This document shows, piece after piece, positions 1 to 5,193 of a DNA stretch of 8,154 nucleotides. The DNA is from an uncultured Candidatus Saccharibacteria bacterium (lineage in GTDB: Bacteria; Patescibacteria; Saccharimonadia; Saccharimonadales; UBA6022). How positions within the stretch are numbered: the stretch's first letter is position 1; every line of letters begins with the position of its first letter. A model generated the notes under the pieces. It had not been told where the DNA came from. It saw nothing but the letters and a program-made list of their open reading frames with translations, and did no database searches. The DNA is taken from contig CAMLGO010000032.1 in NCBI GenBank assembly GCA_946479665.1, positions 1 through 8,154 of the forward strand. Reading direction: 5' to 3'. The position numbers were made by a program, and so were the translations under genes.

Positions 1-2
1 CG

Positions 3-470
3 ATTCCTTCGGCTACGACGTCAGCGCCAGCGCCAATCTCGACTCCAAGTGAGCGTCCGACGCTGGCAGGTTTGCCTTCGCGCCTTGTGTATGGTGCGGT
101 GGGTATTGATTTACCCATTGCGCCGCTCAATCAAGAACACGGCCCGTTTGTGCCGCCAACCGAGAAGGGGATGAGCTACTGGCTAACGCATCGGCCGGGA
201 TACATTCTCGCGCACAGTGCCCAGCTTGAAAAGTGGCCATTTAATGCACTCTCGGCTGCACGTGTCGGTGATCTTATTGAAGTAACGGCTCCAGCAGGAG
301 TTGTGCAATGTAAGGTCAATAACGTAACGTCTTATCCGAAGCACGACCTTGAGGTCGACGGAAAGACGCCGGTATGGGATATCGACGACCATCTTCTAAG
401 GCTGATTGGCTGCAAAGATGGTGACGTATGGGAGCAAGTCACCGTGGCGACTGCTCGCTGCGGTAATTGA
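3..470 (+). CDS. Sortase-like domain protein, 3' part (left edge cut)
   Basis: The reading frame is open from the left edge to TGA at 468-470, so this is the C-terminal 155 residues of a longer protein. Residues 1-24 form a Pro/Thr/Ser/Ala-rich linker. From residue 25 the pattern PSRLVYGAVGIDLPI, then YWL and GYILAHSAQ, then ARVGDLIEV, matches the beta-barrel of class E/F-type sortases, extracytoplasmic transpeptidases that attach proteins to cell wall or pili. The expected catalytic His is H71 and the Cys is C137, in LRLIGC where TLxTC is usual. The Arg normally found shortly after the Cys is not at its usual place: W143-E-Q precedes the VTV strand, and the only later Arg is R152. The enzyme may be degenerate. 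A membrane anchor would lie upstream, outside the window. TTG at 72 is a possible internal start, but I prefer the linker reading. Family call is fairly sure; activity is not. Confidence 0.72.
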   Translation: MPSATTSAPAPISTPSERPTLAGLPSRLVYGAVGIDLPIAPLNQEHGPFVPPTEKGMSYWLTHRPGYILAHSAQLEKWPFNALSAARVGDLIEVTAPAGVVQCKVNNVTSYPKHDLEVDGKTPVWDIDDHLLRLIGCKDGDVWEQVTVATARCGN

Positions 471-476
471 AGGTCT

Positions 477-516
477 GGGCGGCGTGAGTGTGCATCACTT
501 GCGTCGCCCTTCTTCA
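477..516 (+). terminator. Intrinsic terminator after the sortase-like gene
   Basis: A 14-bp stem pairs 477-490 (GGGCGGCGTGAGTG) with 496-509 (CACTTGCGTCGCCC) around the loop TGCAT, followed by TTCTTC. All three non-Watson-Crick positions are G.U pairs in the plus-strand RNA and would be A/C mismatches in the minus-strand RNA. The hairpin therefore favours transcripts from the left. It begins 7 bases after the stop codon and sits between two convergent genes. Confidence 0.7.
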
Positions 517-519
517 TAA

Positions 520-1599
520 CTAAACGTTAAATCGAAATTCAACAATATCGCCGGGCTGCATGATGTAGTCTTTGCCTTCAGTGCGCATTTTACCGGCAGC
601 TTTTGCTGCCGCTTCAGAGCCAGCTTCAATGAGATCATCAAAATCGACGATTTGAGCAGCGATAAAGCCACGCTCAAAGTCGCCATGAATGACGCCCGCG
701 GCCTGTGGTGCGGTAGCGCCTTGCTTGATCGTCCAAGCGCGAACTTCTTTTGGCCCGGCAGTGAGGTAGCTTTGCAGGCCTAATATATCGTAGGCGGCGT
801 GAATCATCTGTAGGAGGCCAGTTTCTTTGACGCCGTAACTTTCGAGCAATTCGCCCGCATCTTCAGGGGTGAGGCCTTTGATCTCTTCCTCAAGTTTCGC
901 GCACACAAAAAGTGTTCGGGCTGGAGCAACAAGCGCGCTCAGCTCGGCCTTCTTCGCTTCGTCAACCAGCGTGTCTTCGTCGACATTAAAAGCGTAAATA
1001 ACAGGCTTGGCAGTGAGAAGGTGAAGGTCGCTAATGAATTCGGCTTTTAGGTCACCAAGGGAAGAAAGCGGCGTACCGGCCTTGAGGTGATCGAGGAGTA
1101 TTTGAAGGTAGTCGGCCGTCGCGCGCAGGGCAGGTTTGGCCTTCGCTTCTTTCGCTACCTTAGGCAGACGCGTCTCGATCGTTTGCATATCGGCTAAAAT
1201 AAGCTCGGTGTTAATAACTTCGATATCGTCGCGCGGGTCAATCTTGTCTGACACATGAATAACATCGCCGCCGTGGAAGGCGCGTACGATATGTACGATA
1301 GCATCGCAATTACGAATATTAGCCAAGAATTTATTGCCAAGACCTTCGCCCTTGCTCGCACCAGCTACAAGGCCGGCGATATCGACAAAGGTAACCGTCG
1401 CAGGCAAAATCTTGGTCGAGCCGTATAAATCAGCAAGTTTTTGCAAACGATCATCTGGCACGGGTACGATACCTGTATTTGGTTCGATAGTAGCGAACGG
1501 ATAGTTAGCCGCTAAAATATCATTGTTGGTGAGGGCGTTGAATAGGGTTGATTTGCCGACGTTTGGAAGGCCGACGATGCCGATAGAAAGAGAACTCAT
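520..1599 (-). CDS. ychF: Redox-regulated P-loop NTPase YchF (OLA1 family)
   Basis: This is a near full-length YchF of 359 residues, close to the usual length of about 363. The family is an Obg-related ribosome-associated P-loop NTPase of the cytoplasm. It binds ATP at least as well as GTP and is linked to translation quality control and stress response. Visible motifs are the P-loop GLPNVGKS (10-17), switch region ATIEPNTGIVPVPDDR (36-51), DIAGL (73-77) and NVDE (205-208), which replaces the classical NKxD and marks the family's relaxed base specificity. A C-terminal TGS domain follows (about 278-357, with TAGPKEVRAWTI, GVIHGDFERGFI and MQPGDIVEFRFNV). I start at ATG 1599 rather than 1632 because conserved homology begins at SLSIGIVG and a TGTTATAAT promoter lies just 6 bases upstream, which would make the mRNA leaderless. 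The gene is divergent from the winged-helix gene and convergent with the sortase-like gene. Confidence 0.97.
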   Translation of the reverse strand: MSSLSIGIVGLPNVGKSTLFNALTNNDILAANYPFATIEPNTGIVPVPDDRLQKLADLYGSTKILPATVTFVDIAGLVAGASKGEGLGNKFLANIRNCDAIVHIVRAFHGGDVIHVSDKIDPRDDIEVINTELILADMQTIETRLPKVAKEAKAKPALRATADYLQILLDHLKAGTPLSSLGDLKAEFISDLHLLTAKPVIYAFNVDEDTLVDEAKKAELSALVAPARTLFVCAKLEEEIKGLTPEDAGELLESYGVKETGLLQMIHAAYDILGLQSYLTAGPKEVRAWTIKQGATAPQAAGVIHGDFERGFIAAQIVDFDDLIEAGSEAAAKAAGKMRTEGKDYIMQPGDIVEFRFNV

Positions 1600-1605
1600 A
1601 GTGCT

Positions 1606-1634
1606 ATTATAACAGAGGAGGAATATTGACATAA
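1606..1634 (-). promoter_or_regulatory. Promoter of ychF, leaderless type
   Basis: On the minus strand a perfect extended -10, TGTTATAAT, has its hexamer at 1606-1611 and is followed by 6 bases and then the ATG at 1599. Transcription should start at or next to the start codon. The -35 position at 17-bp spacing (1629-1634, TTATGT) is weak, which fits reliance on the extended -10. No Shine-Dalgarno sequence is present. The -35 region lies in the inverted repeat 1629-1653. Confidence 0.65.
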
Positions 1635-1654
1635 CATAAGTATTATGTTATGTT
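1626..1654 (+). promoter_or_regulatory. Promoter of the winged-helix gene
   Basis: A consensus -35 TTGACA (1626-1631) and a -10 TATGTT (1649-1654) are separated by 17 bp. Eight bases lie between the -10 and ATG 1663, so the 5' leader would be only one or two bases long and there is no Shine-Dalgarno sequence. The perfect palindrome 1629-1653 spans the spacer and most of the -10. Confidence 0.6.
1629..1653. promoter_or_regulatory. Perfect 11-bp inverted repeat, candidate operator
   Basis: ACATAACATAA (1629-1639) and TTATGTTATGT (1643-1653) are exact reverse complements around the centre GTA. Each arm itself repeats an ACATAA-like half. The element covers the spacer and -10 of the rightward promoter and the -35 region of the leftward ychF promoter, so a bound dimeric regulator could block both. 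The adjacent gene encodes a probable winged-helix protein, so autoregulation is a natural hypothesis but is inferred only. It is unlikely to be a terminator because the arms are AT-rich and it sits upstream of both genes. Confidence 0.6.
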
Positions 1655-1662
1655 GAATACAA

Positions 1663-2355
1663 ATGTCAGAAAATAAACAAATTAAAGACCCCGAAGTCGC
1701 AAATATTGCCGCGTATGCTGCTTACCCATACGAAGATACGGCTCATACTCTCGAAAAGTATCATCTAGATCACTTAGCGTCTGAGCAGTATGCAAAAACT
1801 GATGAGGCTAGTGTCGCCGCACTTACAGCTTGGGTTCAAGAAGCCAAGAATGATGAATATCTTGATGGCGGTGATCCACGGGAAACTGAGCGACGAAAAT
1901 TGGCTGTAGCGGAAGCACTTCCTAGTTTTTCGATTATCCCTCAGGCAGAAGAATCCAACGAAGCCAGGGAGCTGCCGCAAATAAGGGGTGTTGGAGAGGA
2001 ACTCGTCTCGCGCGTAGTTGGATATATGCTAACTCATGATGAGGACGCACCCATGTTTATGAGAAAAATTGCAGAAGATCTTGGTGGCGAAAATCCATCG
2101 AAGATCTCGAAGACAATAGCTCAGATGACAGATATGGGCTATATTGATCAAGAAGCGAAACTCGATTTTGCTCATAGGCCGTATAAAAAACTTCTACCCA
2201 CTGAGAAACTGAAAAGTGACGCAAATGAATTTGCAACTTGGCGAGATAAAGTAGAGCTATTTGAGCTTGCAAAGCAATTTGGCTTGTCTGATATAGAAAC
2301 AGAACGTTATTTGGTCAAGCTTAGTAGGGCTATGTTCCTGGGCAAAAATAATTAA
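1663..2355 (+). CDS. Probable winged-helix DNA-binding protein, unknown role
   Basis: I do not recognise this 230-residue, acidic, soluble protein by name. It has no signal peptide or membrane segment. The N-terminal half (about 1-105) is mostly predicted helix and rich in Ala, Glu and Asp. Residues 131-162 (MFMRKIAEDLGG, then PSKISKTIAQMTDMGYI) have the spacing of a helix-turn-helix, and residues 163-178, ending HRPYKKLLPT, could be a basic wing, together resembling a winged-helix fold of the MarR/ArsR kind. The C-terminal 50 residues are again helical and could dimerise. It is divergent from ychF, and a perfect palindrome lies just upstream of its start, so it may control itself and perhaps ychF. 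ATG 1663 is chosen because the promoter ends 8 bases before it and no earlier start exists. A replication or partition role cannot be excluded. Confidence 0.8.
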   Translation: MSENKQIKDPEVANIAAYAAYPYEDTAHTLEKYHLDHLASEQYAKTDEASVAALTAWVQEAKNDEYLDGGDPRETERRKLAVAEALPSFSIIPQAEESNEARELPQIRGVGEELVSRVVGYMLTHDEDAPMFMRKIAEDLGGENPSKISKTIAQMTDMGYIDQEAKLDFAHRPYKKLLPTEKLKSDANEFATWRDKVELFELAKQFGLSDIETERYLVKLSRAMFLGKNN

Positions 2356-2540
2356 AATAGCCGTAGTTCAACGGCTTCACTTACTGCGAATTTAATTATT
2401 ATTTGGCTAATATTCTAAGTGACGACGTTATAAAGACCTTCATTCTCAGGCATCTTGACGTTTGAGTTGCTTCGTCGGGGTGATATGTGGAACCTATGGA
2501 GTAATTGTGGACGCGATATGAGTTCGCCATTAGCGTAGAA

Positions 2541-2570
2541 GTGACGCTACGTAGAGTCATGTAGTACAAT
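2541..2570 (+). promoter_or_regulatory. Promoter of the cupin gene, leaderless type
   Basis: The -10 TACAAT (2565-2570) lies exactly 6 bases before ATG 2577, with a -35-like GTGACG (2541-2546) at 18-bp spacing. No Shine-Dalgarno sequence is present. A 6-bp inverted repeat, TAGCGT (2531-2536) and ACGCTA (2544-2549), overlaps the -35 and could be a regulator site, though it is short. The rest of the 221-base gap from 2356 shows no convincing gene. Confidence 0.5.
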
Positions 2571-2576
2571 TTAAGC

Positions 2577-3125
2577 ATGACCGAATTACCTACACAGCTC
2601 AGCCGAATGAATAAGGAAGGTTCTATTGCCAAGATCGCTTTCGCAGACGAAATTCGTGAAAATATCGTCGCCAATGGATATCATATCGTCGATGAGGATC
2701 TGACAAAGCCCTGGGGCGGATATTTTCGTATTGAAAACAGCCAGGCCGATGCCTTTGCGTCGGATTTCTTTCAAGATTTAGATCCTATCGAGGCTCGCAT
2801 GGGCAATCCCGCCGCGGAACTTAGCCCGAAAATTATGCTTGTCAGTCCATCTCAACGTCTAAGCTGGCAGTACCACGATCGTCGAGCTGAGCGATGGGTA
2901 TTCATTTCTGAGGGAGCATATTATAGGAGTAACGCCGACGACCAAGGCGACCTTCATGATGCAAGCATCGGTGATGTAGTGCAATTTCAAAAAGGGGAAC
3001 GTCACCGATTAGTCGCTAAGGCTGAGCAATGGACGCTAGTTGCAGAAATATGGCAGCACGCCGATCCGGCAAATCCTTCGAATGAGGATGACATTACACG
3101 CCTAGAAGATGACTACTCCAGATAA
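2577..3125 (+). CDS. Cupin protein, type II mannose-6-phosphate isomerase-like
   Basis: This 182-residue cytoplasmic cupin resembles the C-terminal domain of type II mannose-6-phosphate isomerase/GDP-mannose pyrophosphorylase and the short stand-alone proteins often labelled phosphoheptose isomerase. The family converts or binds phosphorylated sugars using a metal. Diagnostic stretches are KPWGGYFRIE (44-53), LSPKIMLVSPSQRLSWQYH (82-100), RRAERWVFISEG (102-113), GDVVQFQKGERHRL (132-145), VAEIWQH (155-161) and EDDITRLEDDYSR at the end. H100, E105 and H143 are the likely metal-site residues. No nucleotidyltransferase domain is fused to it. It is probably monocistronic: it has its own promoter upstream and hairpins plus a new promoter downstream. 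The exact substrate cannot be read from sequence; nucleotide-sugar supply for surface glycans is a guess. ATG 2577 fits the leaderless promoter; M11 would be a later alternative. Confidence 0.88.
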   Translation: MTELPTQLSRMNKEGSIAKIAFADEIRENIVANGYHIVDEDLTKPWGGYFRIENSQADAFASDFFQDLDPIEARMGNPAAELSPKIMLVSPSQRLSWQYHDRRAERWVFISEGAYYRSNADDQGDLHDASIGDVVQFQKGERHRLVAKAEQWTLVAEIWQHADPANPSNEDDITRLEDDYSR

Positions 3126-3197
3126 ACGGTAGTCGTGTTACCGATTCACTATCCCGATAAGCGGACTCATAGTGACTCTAGTTTTACCAGATAAGCG
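3121..3197 (+). repeat. Three GATAARCG boxes at 34-35 base spacing
   Basis: GATAAACG begins at 3121 (overlapping the cupin stop codon), and GATAAGCG begins at 3155 and again at 3190. The last two sit in similar flanks, CCC-GATAAGCG and CCA-GATAAGCG. Spacing is 34 and 35 bases, a little over three helical turns, and the last box ends 20 bases before the -35 of the next promoter. They may be activator sites or chance; the sequence between the boxes is not repeated. Confidence 0.3.
3143..3185 (+). terminator. Possible terminator after the cupin gene
   Basis: TCACTAT (3146-3152) pairs with ATAGTGA (3169-3175), extended by GA/TC after one mismatch, around a 16-base loop. It is followed by CTCTAGTTTT. 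The stem is AT-rich and the loop long, so termination would be weak. A smaller hairpin, CGGTA/TACCG (3127-3143), precedes it. Confidence 0.35.
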
Positions 3198-3216
3198 CCT
3201 CAAGAACTAAAAGGTA

Positions 3217-3245
3217 TTTACAAAATTGAGAAAGAATGTTATTGT
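3217..3245 (+). promoter_or_regulatory. Extended -10 promoter of the stalk protein gene
   Basis: TTTACA (3217-3222, five of six bases of consensus) is followed after 17 bases by TATTGT (3240-3245), preceded by the extended element TGT (3237-3239). Transcription would start near 3252, giving a leader of about 110 bases. That is unlike the nearly leaderless promoters elsewhere in the window. Confidence 0.6.
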
Positions 3246-3252
3246 AGCGAAA

Positions 3253-3361
3253 GTGTGCAGCGACTTGCCGCACAGAGTTTTCGAGTTAGCTTGAAAACTA
3301 GGTTTTGGGAAACCCCAAAACCTTTGACATTCCATTTGTGTAAGAAAGGAAGGTGAGCAGA
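3253..3361 (+). promoter_or_regulatory. Structured 5' leader with three hairpins and an SD site
   Basis: Three hairpins follow each other with almost no unpaired bases: TGTGC/GCACA (3254-3258 with 3270-3274), GTTTTC/GAAAAC (3277-3282 with 3293-3298, with a further AG/CT pair inside) and AGGTTTTGGG/CCCAAAACCT (3300-3309 with 3314-3323, loop AAAC). After the third hairpin comes an unpaired stretch and AAGGTGA (3350-3356), the clearest Shine-Dalgarno match found here. Its 5-base distance to TTG 3362 decides the start. No U-tract follows the third stem, so it is not a simple terminator. I do not recognise a known riboswitch; mRNA stabilisation, translational control or an RNA-binding site are possible. 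Confidence 0.5.
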
Positions 3362-4429
3362 TTGAAAAATCTGGTTACCAGGCGCCGCACTGGCGTCATT
3401 GGCCTGCTCGTCGCACTCATGATGTGTGTGGCAGGCGTGTTTGCTTCGATCGCTCCCGCTCAGGCGGCTGCGGGTCCTGCTGGCACGGCTACACTCGTGC
3501 TTACCAATCAGGCGGGGACCGAGGGCCACTTTGCCCTTGAGAACCACCTTATCGATCAGCCATTGCTGTTCGTTGTGACCAGTAGCACCAAGGGTGCTCA
3601 CAACGTGACTGTTCCGGCTGGTGGTACCACCAACGCGAGCTTCCAGTCCGACTGGGGCACCATCGTTGTGCAGTATCTCAGTCCGATCGACGAGCTGTGG
3701 CACGAGCTGGGAAGGTACACTGTGCCGACCATCAGCCCGACGCCTACACCGACACCGACCGTCACAGAGACCGCAACTCCGTTGCCAGATGACACGGCAA
3801 CCAAGATGATCGGTTTCTGCCATGCAACCCACCCCCGTGCGGAGGCGTATCTCTACAAGTATGTGTCTGTCAGTGCCTTCCTAAACGAAGGCCATGGCAG
3901 TCACGAAGGAGATATCACTCCGCCGTTCACGTACGTGAAGCAAGGTGTGCAGGGTAGCTACCCGGGCAACCGTTGGGACGAAGCTGGCATTGCCATCTTC
4001 AACAACCACTGCACGGTGATTCCATTGCCGTCACCCACGCCCACCGAGACAGAAACCGCAACGCCGACACCGACCGAAACGGAGACTGCAGAGCCAACAC
4101 CGACTGCGTCGGAAACGGCAACAGCCAGCCCATCTCCGACCAGTTCGGCAACGGCAACGCATTCACCGACAGCAACCAACACCCCGTCTTCGACAGGGAC
4201 GACCAGTCAGGCTCCTGCCCAGACGACGAAGGTAACCCCTTCCGAATCAGCGGTGGCTATCGCGACGACAAAGGTCAGCCGGTATCCGGCTGCCTATGTT
4301 GACACTGCGGTGGTAGGAGAGAGCCAGGCTACGCCTGCGCCTTTCTTGTTCGTCGGTGCGGCGCTTATTGCGCTGCTCAGCGGCCTCCTCCTGCGTGGTG
4401 AAAGCCAGGCGGAAAACCGTCGTCACTAG
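3362..4429 (+). CDS. Secreted stalked surface protein with CHAT/GHxxH module
   Basis: This 355-residue exported protein is probably displayed on the cell surface. A signal peptide with basic MKNLVTRRRT and a hydrophobic core ends at APAQA (about residue 35). Residues 38-122 look like a small beta domain (TATLVLTNQ, HNVTVPAGGTT, GTIVVQYL). A first Thr/Pro stalk (126-141) leads to a His/Cys module (148-218): GFCHATH, YLYKYVSVSAF, GHGSHEGDITPPF, RWDEAGIAIFNNHC. This module is common in actinobacterial surface proteins; its function is not established to my knowledge. C153 and C217 could form a disulfide. A second stalk (224-290) carries 10-residue PTPTETETAT repeats. The C-terminus has a transmembrane segment (about 326-345) and a charged tail; no LPxTG is seen, so anchoring is probably by membrane. 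Base composition is visibly GC-richer than neighbours. TTG 3362 is preferred over GTG 3353, which is too close to any SD. A role in contact with an actinobacterial host is speculation. Confidence 0.85.
   Translation: MKNLVTRRRTGVIGLLVALMMCVAGVFASIAPAQAAAGPAGTATLVLTNQAGTEGHFALENHLIDQPLLFVVTSSTKGAHNVTVPAGGTTNASFQSDWGTIVVQYLSPIDELWHELGRYTVPTISPTPTPTPTVTETATPLPDDTATKMIGFCHATHPRAEAYLYKYVSVSAFLNEGHGSHEGDITPPFTYVKQGVQGSYPGNRWDEAGIAIFNNHCTVIPLPSPTPTETETATPTPTETETAEPTPTASETATASPSPTSSATATHSPTATNTPSSTGTTSQAPAQTTKVTPSESAVAIATTKVSRYPAAYVDTAVVGESQATPAPFLFVGAALIALLSGLLLRGESQAENRRH
4034..4123 (+). repeat. Three 30-bp repeats coding PTPTETETAT
   Basis: Residues 225-234, 235-244 and 245-254 of the stalk protein read PTPTETETAT, PTPTETETAE and PTPTASETAT, each coded by 30 bases with variable third positions. 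A related unit, PTPTVTETAT (residues 130-139), lies before the His/Cys module. Such low-complexity stalks are typical O-glycosylated spacers and can change length by recombination. Confidence 0.75.
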
Positions 4430-4461
4430 TGTTGACGGGGAAGTAACACAAGTGGGATAGT

Positions 4462-4524
4462 CCGAGGTGCCGGTGGCAGCTGTTTTTGCAGCTTGTCCAC
4501 CGGCACCTCGGCACCCATCTTTTT
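4462..4524 (+). terminator. Strong intrinsic terminator after the stalk protein gene
   Basis: Perfect 15-bp arms, CCGAGGTGCCGGTGG (4462-4476) and CCACCGGCACCTCGG (4497-4511), enclose a smaller AGCTG/CAGCT stem (4478-4482 with 4489-4493). A TCTTTTT tract ends the element at 4524. This is much stronger than other hairpins in the window. It isolates the stalk protein gene from the downstream pair. Confidence 0.9.
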
Positions 4525-4582
4525 ATGAAGATACAAGAACAGTAGCAACTGGATTTATATCTCTATAAAAGAACAAATGAGC

Positions 4583-4611
4583 TTGCTCGTTGTCGTGAGT
4601 TTGTATATGCT
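4583..4611 (+). promoter_or_regulatory. Likely promoter of the membrane/exported protein pair
   Basis: TTGCTC (4583-4588) and TATGCT (4606-4611) are separated by 17 bp, with 8 bases between the -10 and ATG 4620. This again gives an almost leaderless mRNA, and no Shine-Dalgarno sequence is visible. TATAAA at 4564-4569 is an alternative -10 that would give a leader of about 45 bases. Confidence 0.4.
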
Positions 4612-4619
4612 TATGGTAT

Positions 4620-5192
4620 ATGAGTTCACAGCCAAAAAAACAGACACGTCGCAAGGTAATTATTATCGGAACAAGTGTTCTTTTGCTCGCTGCTCTGGCG
4701 GCTGCAGGGTATTTCTTCTTTTTTGTGCAGCAAAAATCTTCAGTGGCGCCAGCCTCGCAAAAAGCAAAAGAACAAGTTGCTTCGCTTAATTTTCAGGGAG
4801 ACGCAAATATACAGGAGCGGTATGTCGATCTGATAAATGCCAATAAAAAAGATGAAGCTCAGAAGCTTTTTGATGATGCCGTCGCGCATGAACCGAATGT
4901 TGACAAGAAGGTTGAACTGCTTCAGTCGAATGTTTTACTAGCACTACAGTATAAGCTTATCGATAGGGCTGAAGCTGCCGCACTACGATCTCTGGACGCA
5001 AAGGAGGGTGTAGATAGTTACGAAGGTGTTCTCCGGGTGTATACGGTAAAAGGTGACATAGCAAAGTGGAAAGAATATAACGCGAAGGCAAGGGCTTTTG
5101 TGGAAAAGAGCGATCTTGAAGATAAGGATAGCCTACTTAAGTCGTACGATGAGCGGCTAGCTAGCATGACAGATTCGGGAGAGGGAGAGTAG
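4620..5192 (+). CDS. Single-pass membrane protein with helical TPR-like repeats
   Basis: I cannot assign this 190-residue protein to a named family. A basic cytoplasmic start (SSQPKKQTRRK) precedes one transmembrane helix (about 13-36, ending in GYFFFFV), so the rest should face outward. Residues 37-185 are almost all predicted amphipathic helix. Pairs such as ERYVDLINANKKDEAQKLFDDAV and LLQSNVLLALQYKLIDRAEAAALRSL have the Ala/Leu spacing of tetratricopeptide-like repeats, a protein-binding fold. The stop codon is one base from the start of the following exported-protein gene, which argues for co-transcription, translational coupling and a shared job. Chaperoning or membrane anchoring of that protein, or a link to the pilus machine, would fit but is inference. 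No Cys occurs in the protein. Confidence 0.82.
   Translation: MSSQPKKQTRRKVIIIGTSVLLLAALAAAGYFFFFVQQKSSVAPASQKAKEQVASLNFQGDANIQERYVDLINANKKDEAQKLFDDAVAHEPNVDKKVELLQSNVLLALQYKLIDRAEAAALRSLDAKEGVDSYEGVLRVYTVKGDIAKWKEYNAKARAFVEKSDLEDKDSLLKSYDERLASMTDSGEGE
5178..5189 (+). promoter_or_regulatory. Ribosome binding site inside the upstream gene's end
   Basis: The purine-rich run GGGAGAGGGAGA lies in the last codons of the upstream gene, just before its TAG stop (5190-5192) and ATG 5194. The arrangement supports ATG 5194 as the start and coupled translation. Confidence 0.55.
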
Positions 5193-5193
5193 G

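Noticed and set aside
2360..2375. Hairpin GCCGT/ACGGC just after the winged-helix gene
   Set aside because: The stem is only 5 bp and no U-tract follows on the plus strand. On the minus strand T-rich sequence follows, but there is no minus-strand gene to terminate.
2485..2538. Short 17-codon plus-strand frame after a GGGGTGAT stretch
   Set aside because: The SD-like bases abut the ATG too closely, the peptide is unremarkable and there is no sign of attenuation-type structure.
2399..2674. Minus-strand frame of 91 codons in the gap before the cupin gene
   Set aside because: It overlaps the start and promoter of the cupin gene, has no visible promoter or SD and no recognisable sequence pattern.
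3324..3352. TTGACA at 3324-3329 as a second promoter for the stalk gene
   Set aside because: No -10-like hexamer occurs 16-18 bases downstream; that stretch is the purine-rich SD region.
3239..3832. Long open frame of 197 codons on the minus strand
   Set aside because: It lies opposite the leader and first half of the stalk protein gene, whose plus frame has a signal peptide, SD and promoter. The minus frame is Cys/Arg-rich and shows no family pattern; open antisense frames are expected in this GC-rich sequence.
3973..4302. Plus-strand frame of 109 codons inside the stalk repeats
   Set aside because: It is a frame-shifted shadow of the Thr/Pro stalk coding sequence.
4280..4380. Search for an LPxTG or LAxTG sorting signal in the stalk protein
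   Set aside because: No such motif precedes the C-terminal membrane segment (the region reads RYPAAYVDTAVVGES), so I do not call it a sortase substrate.
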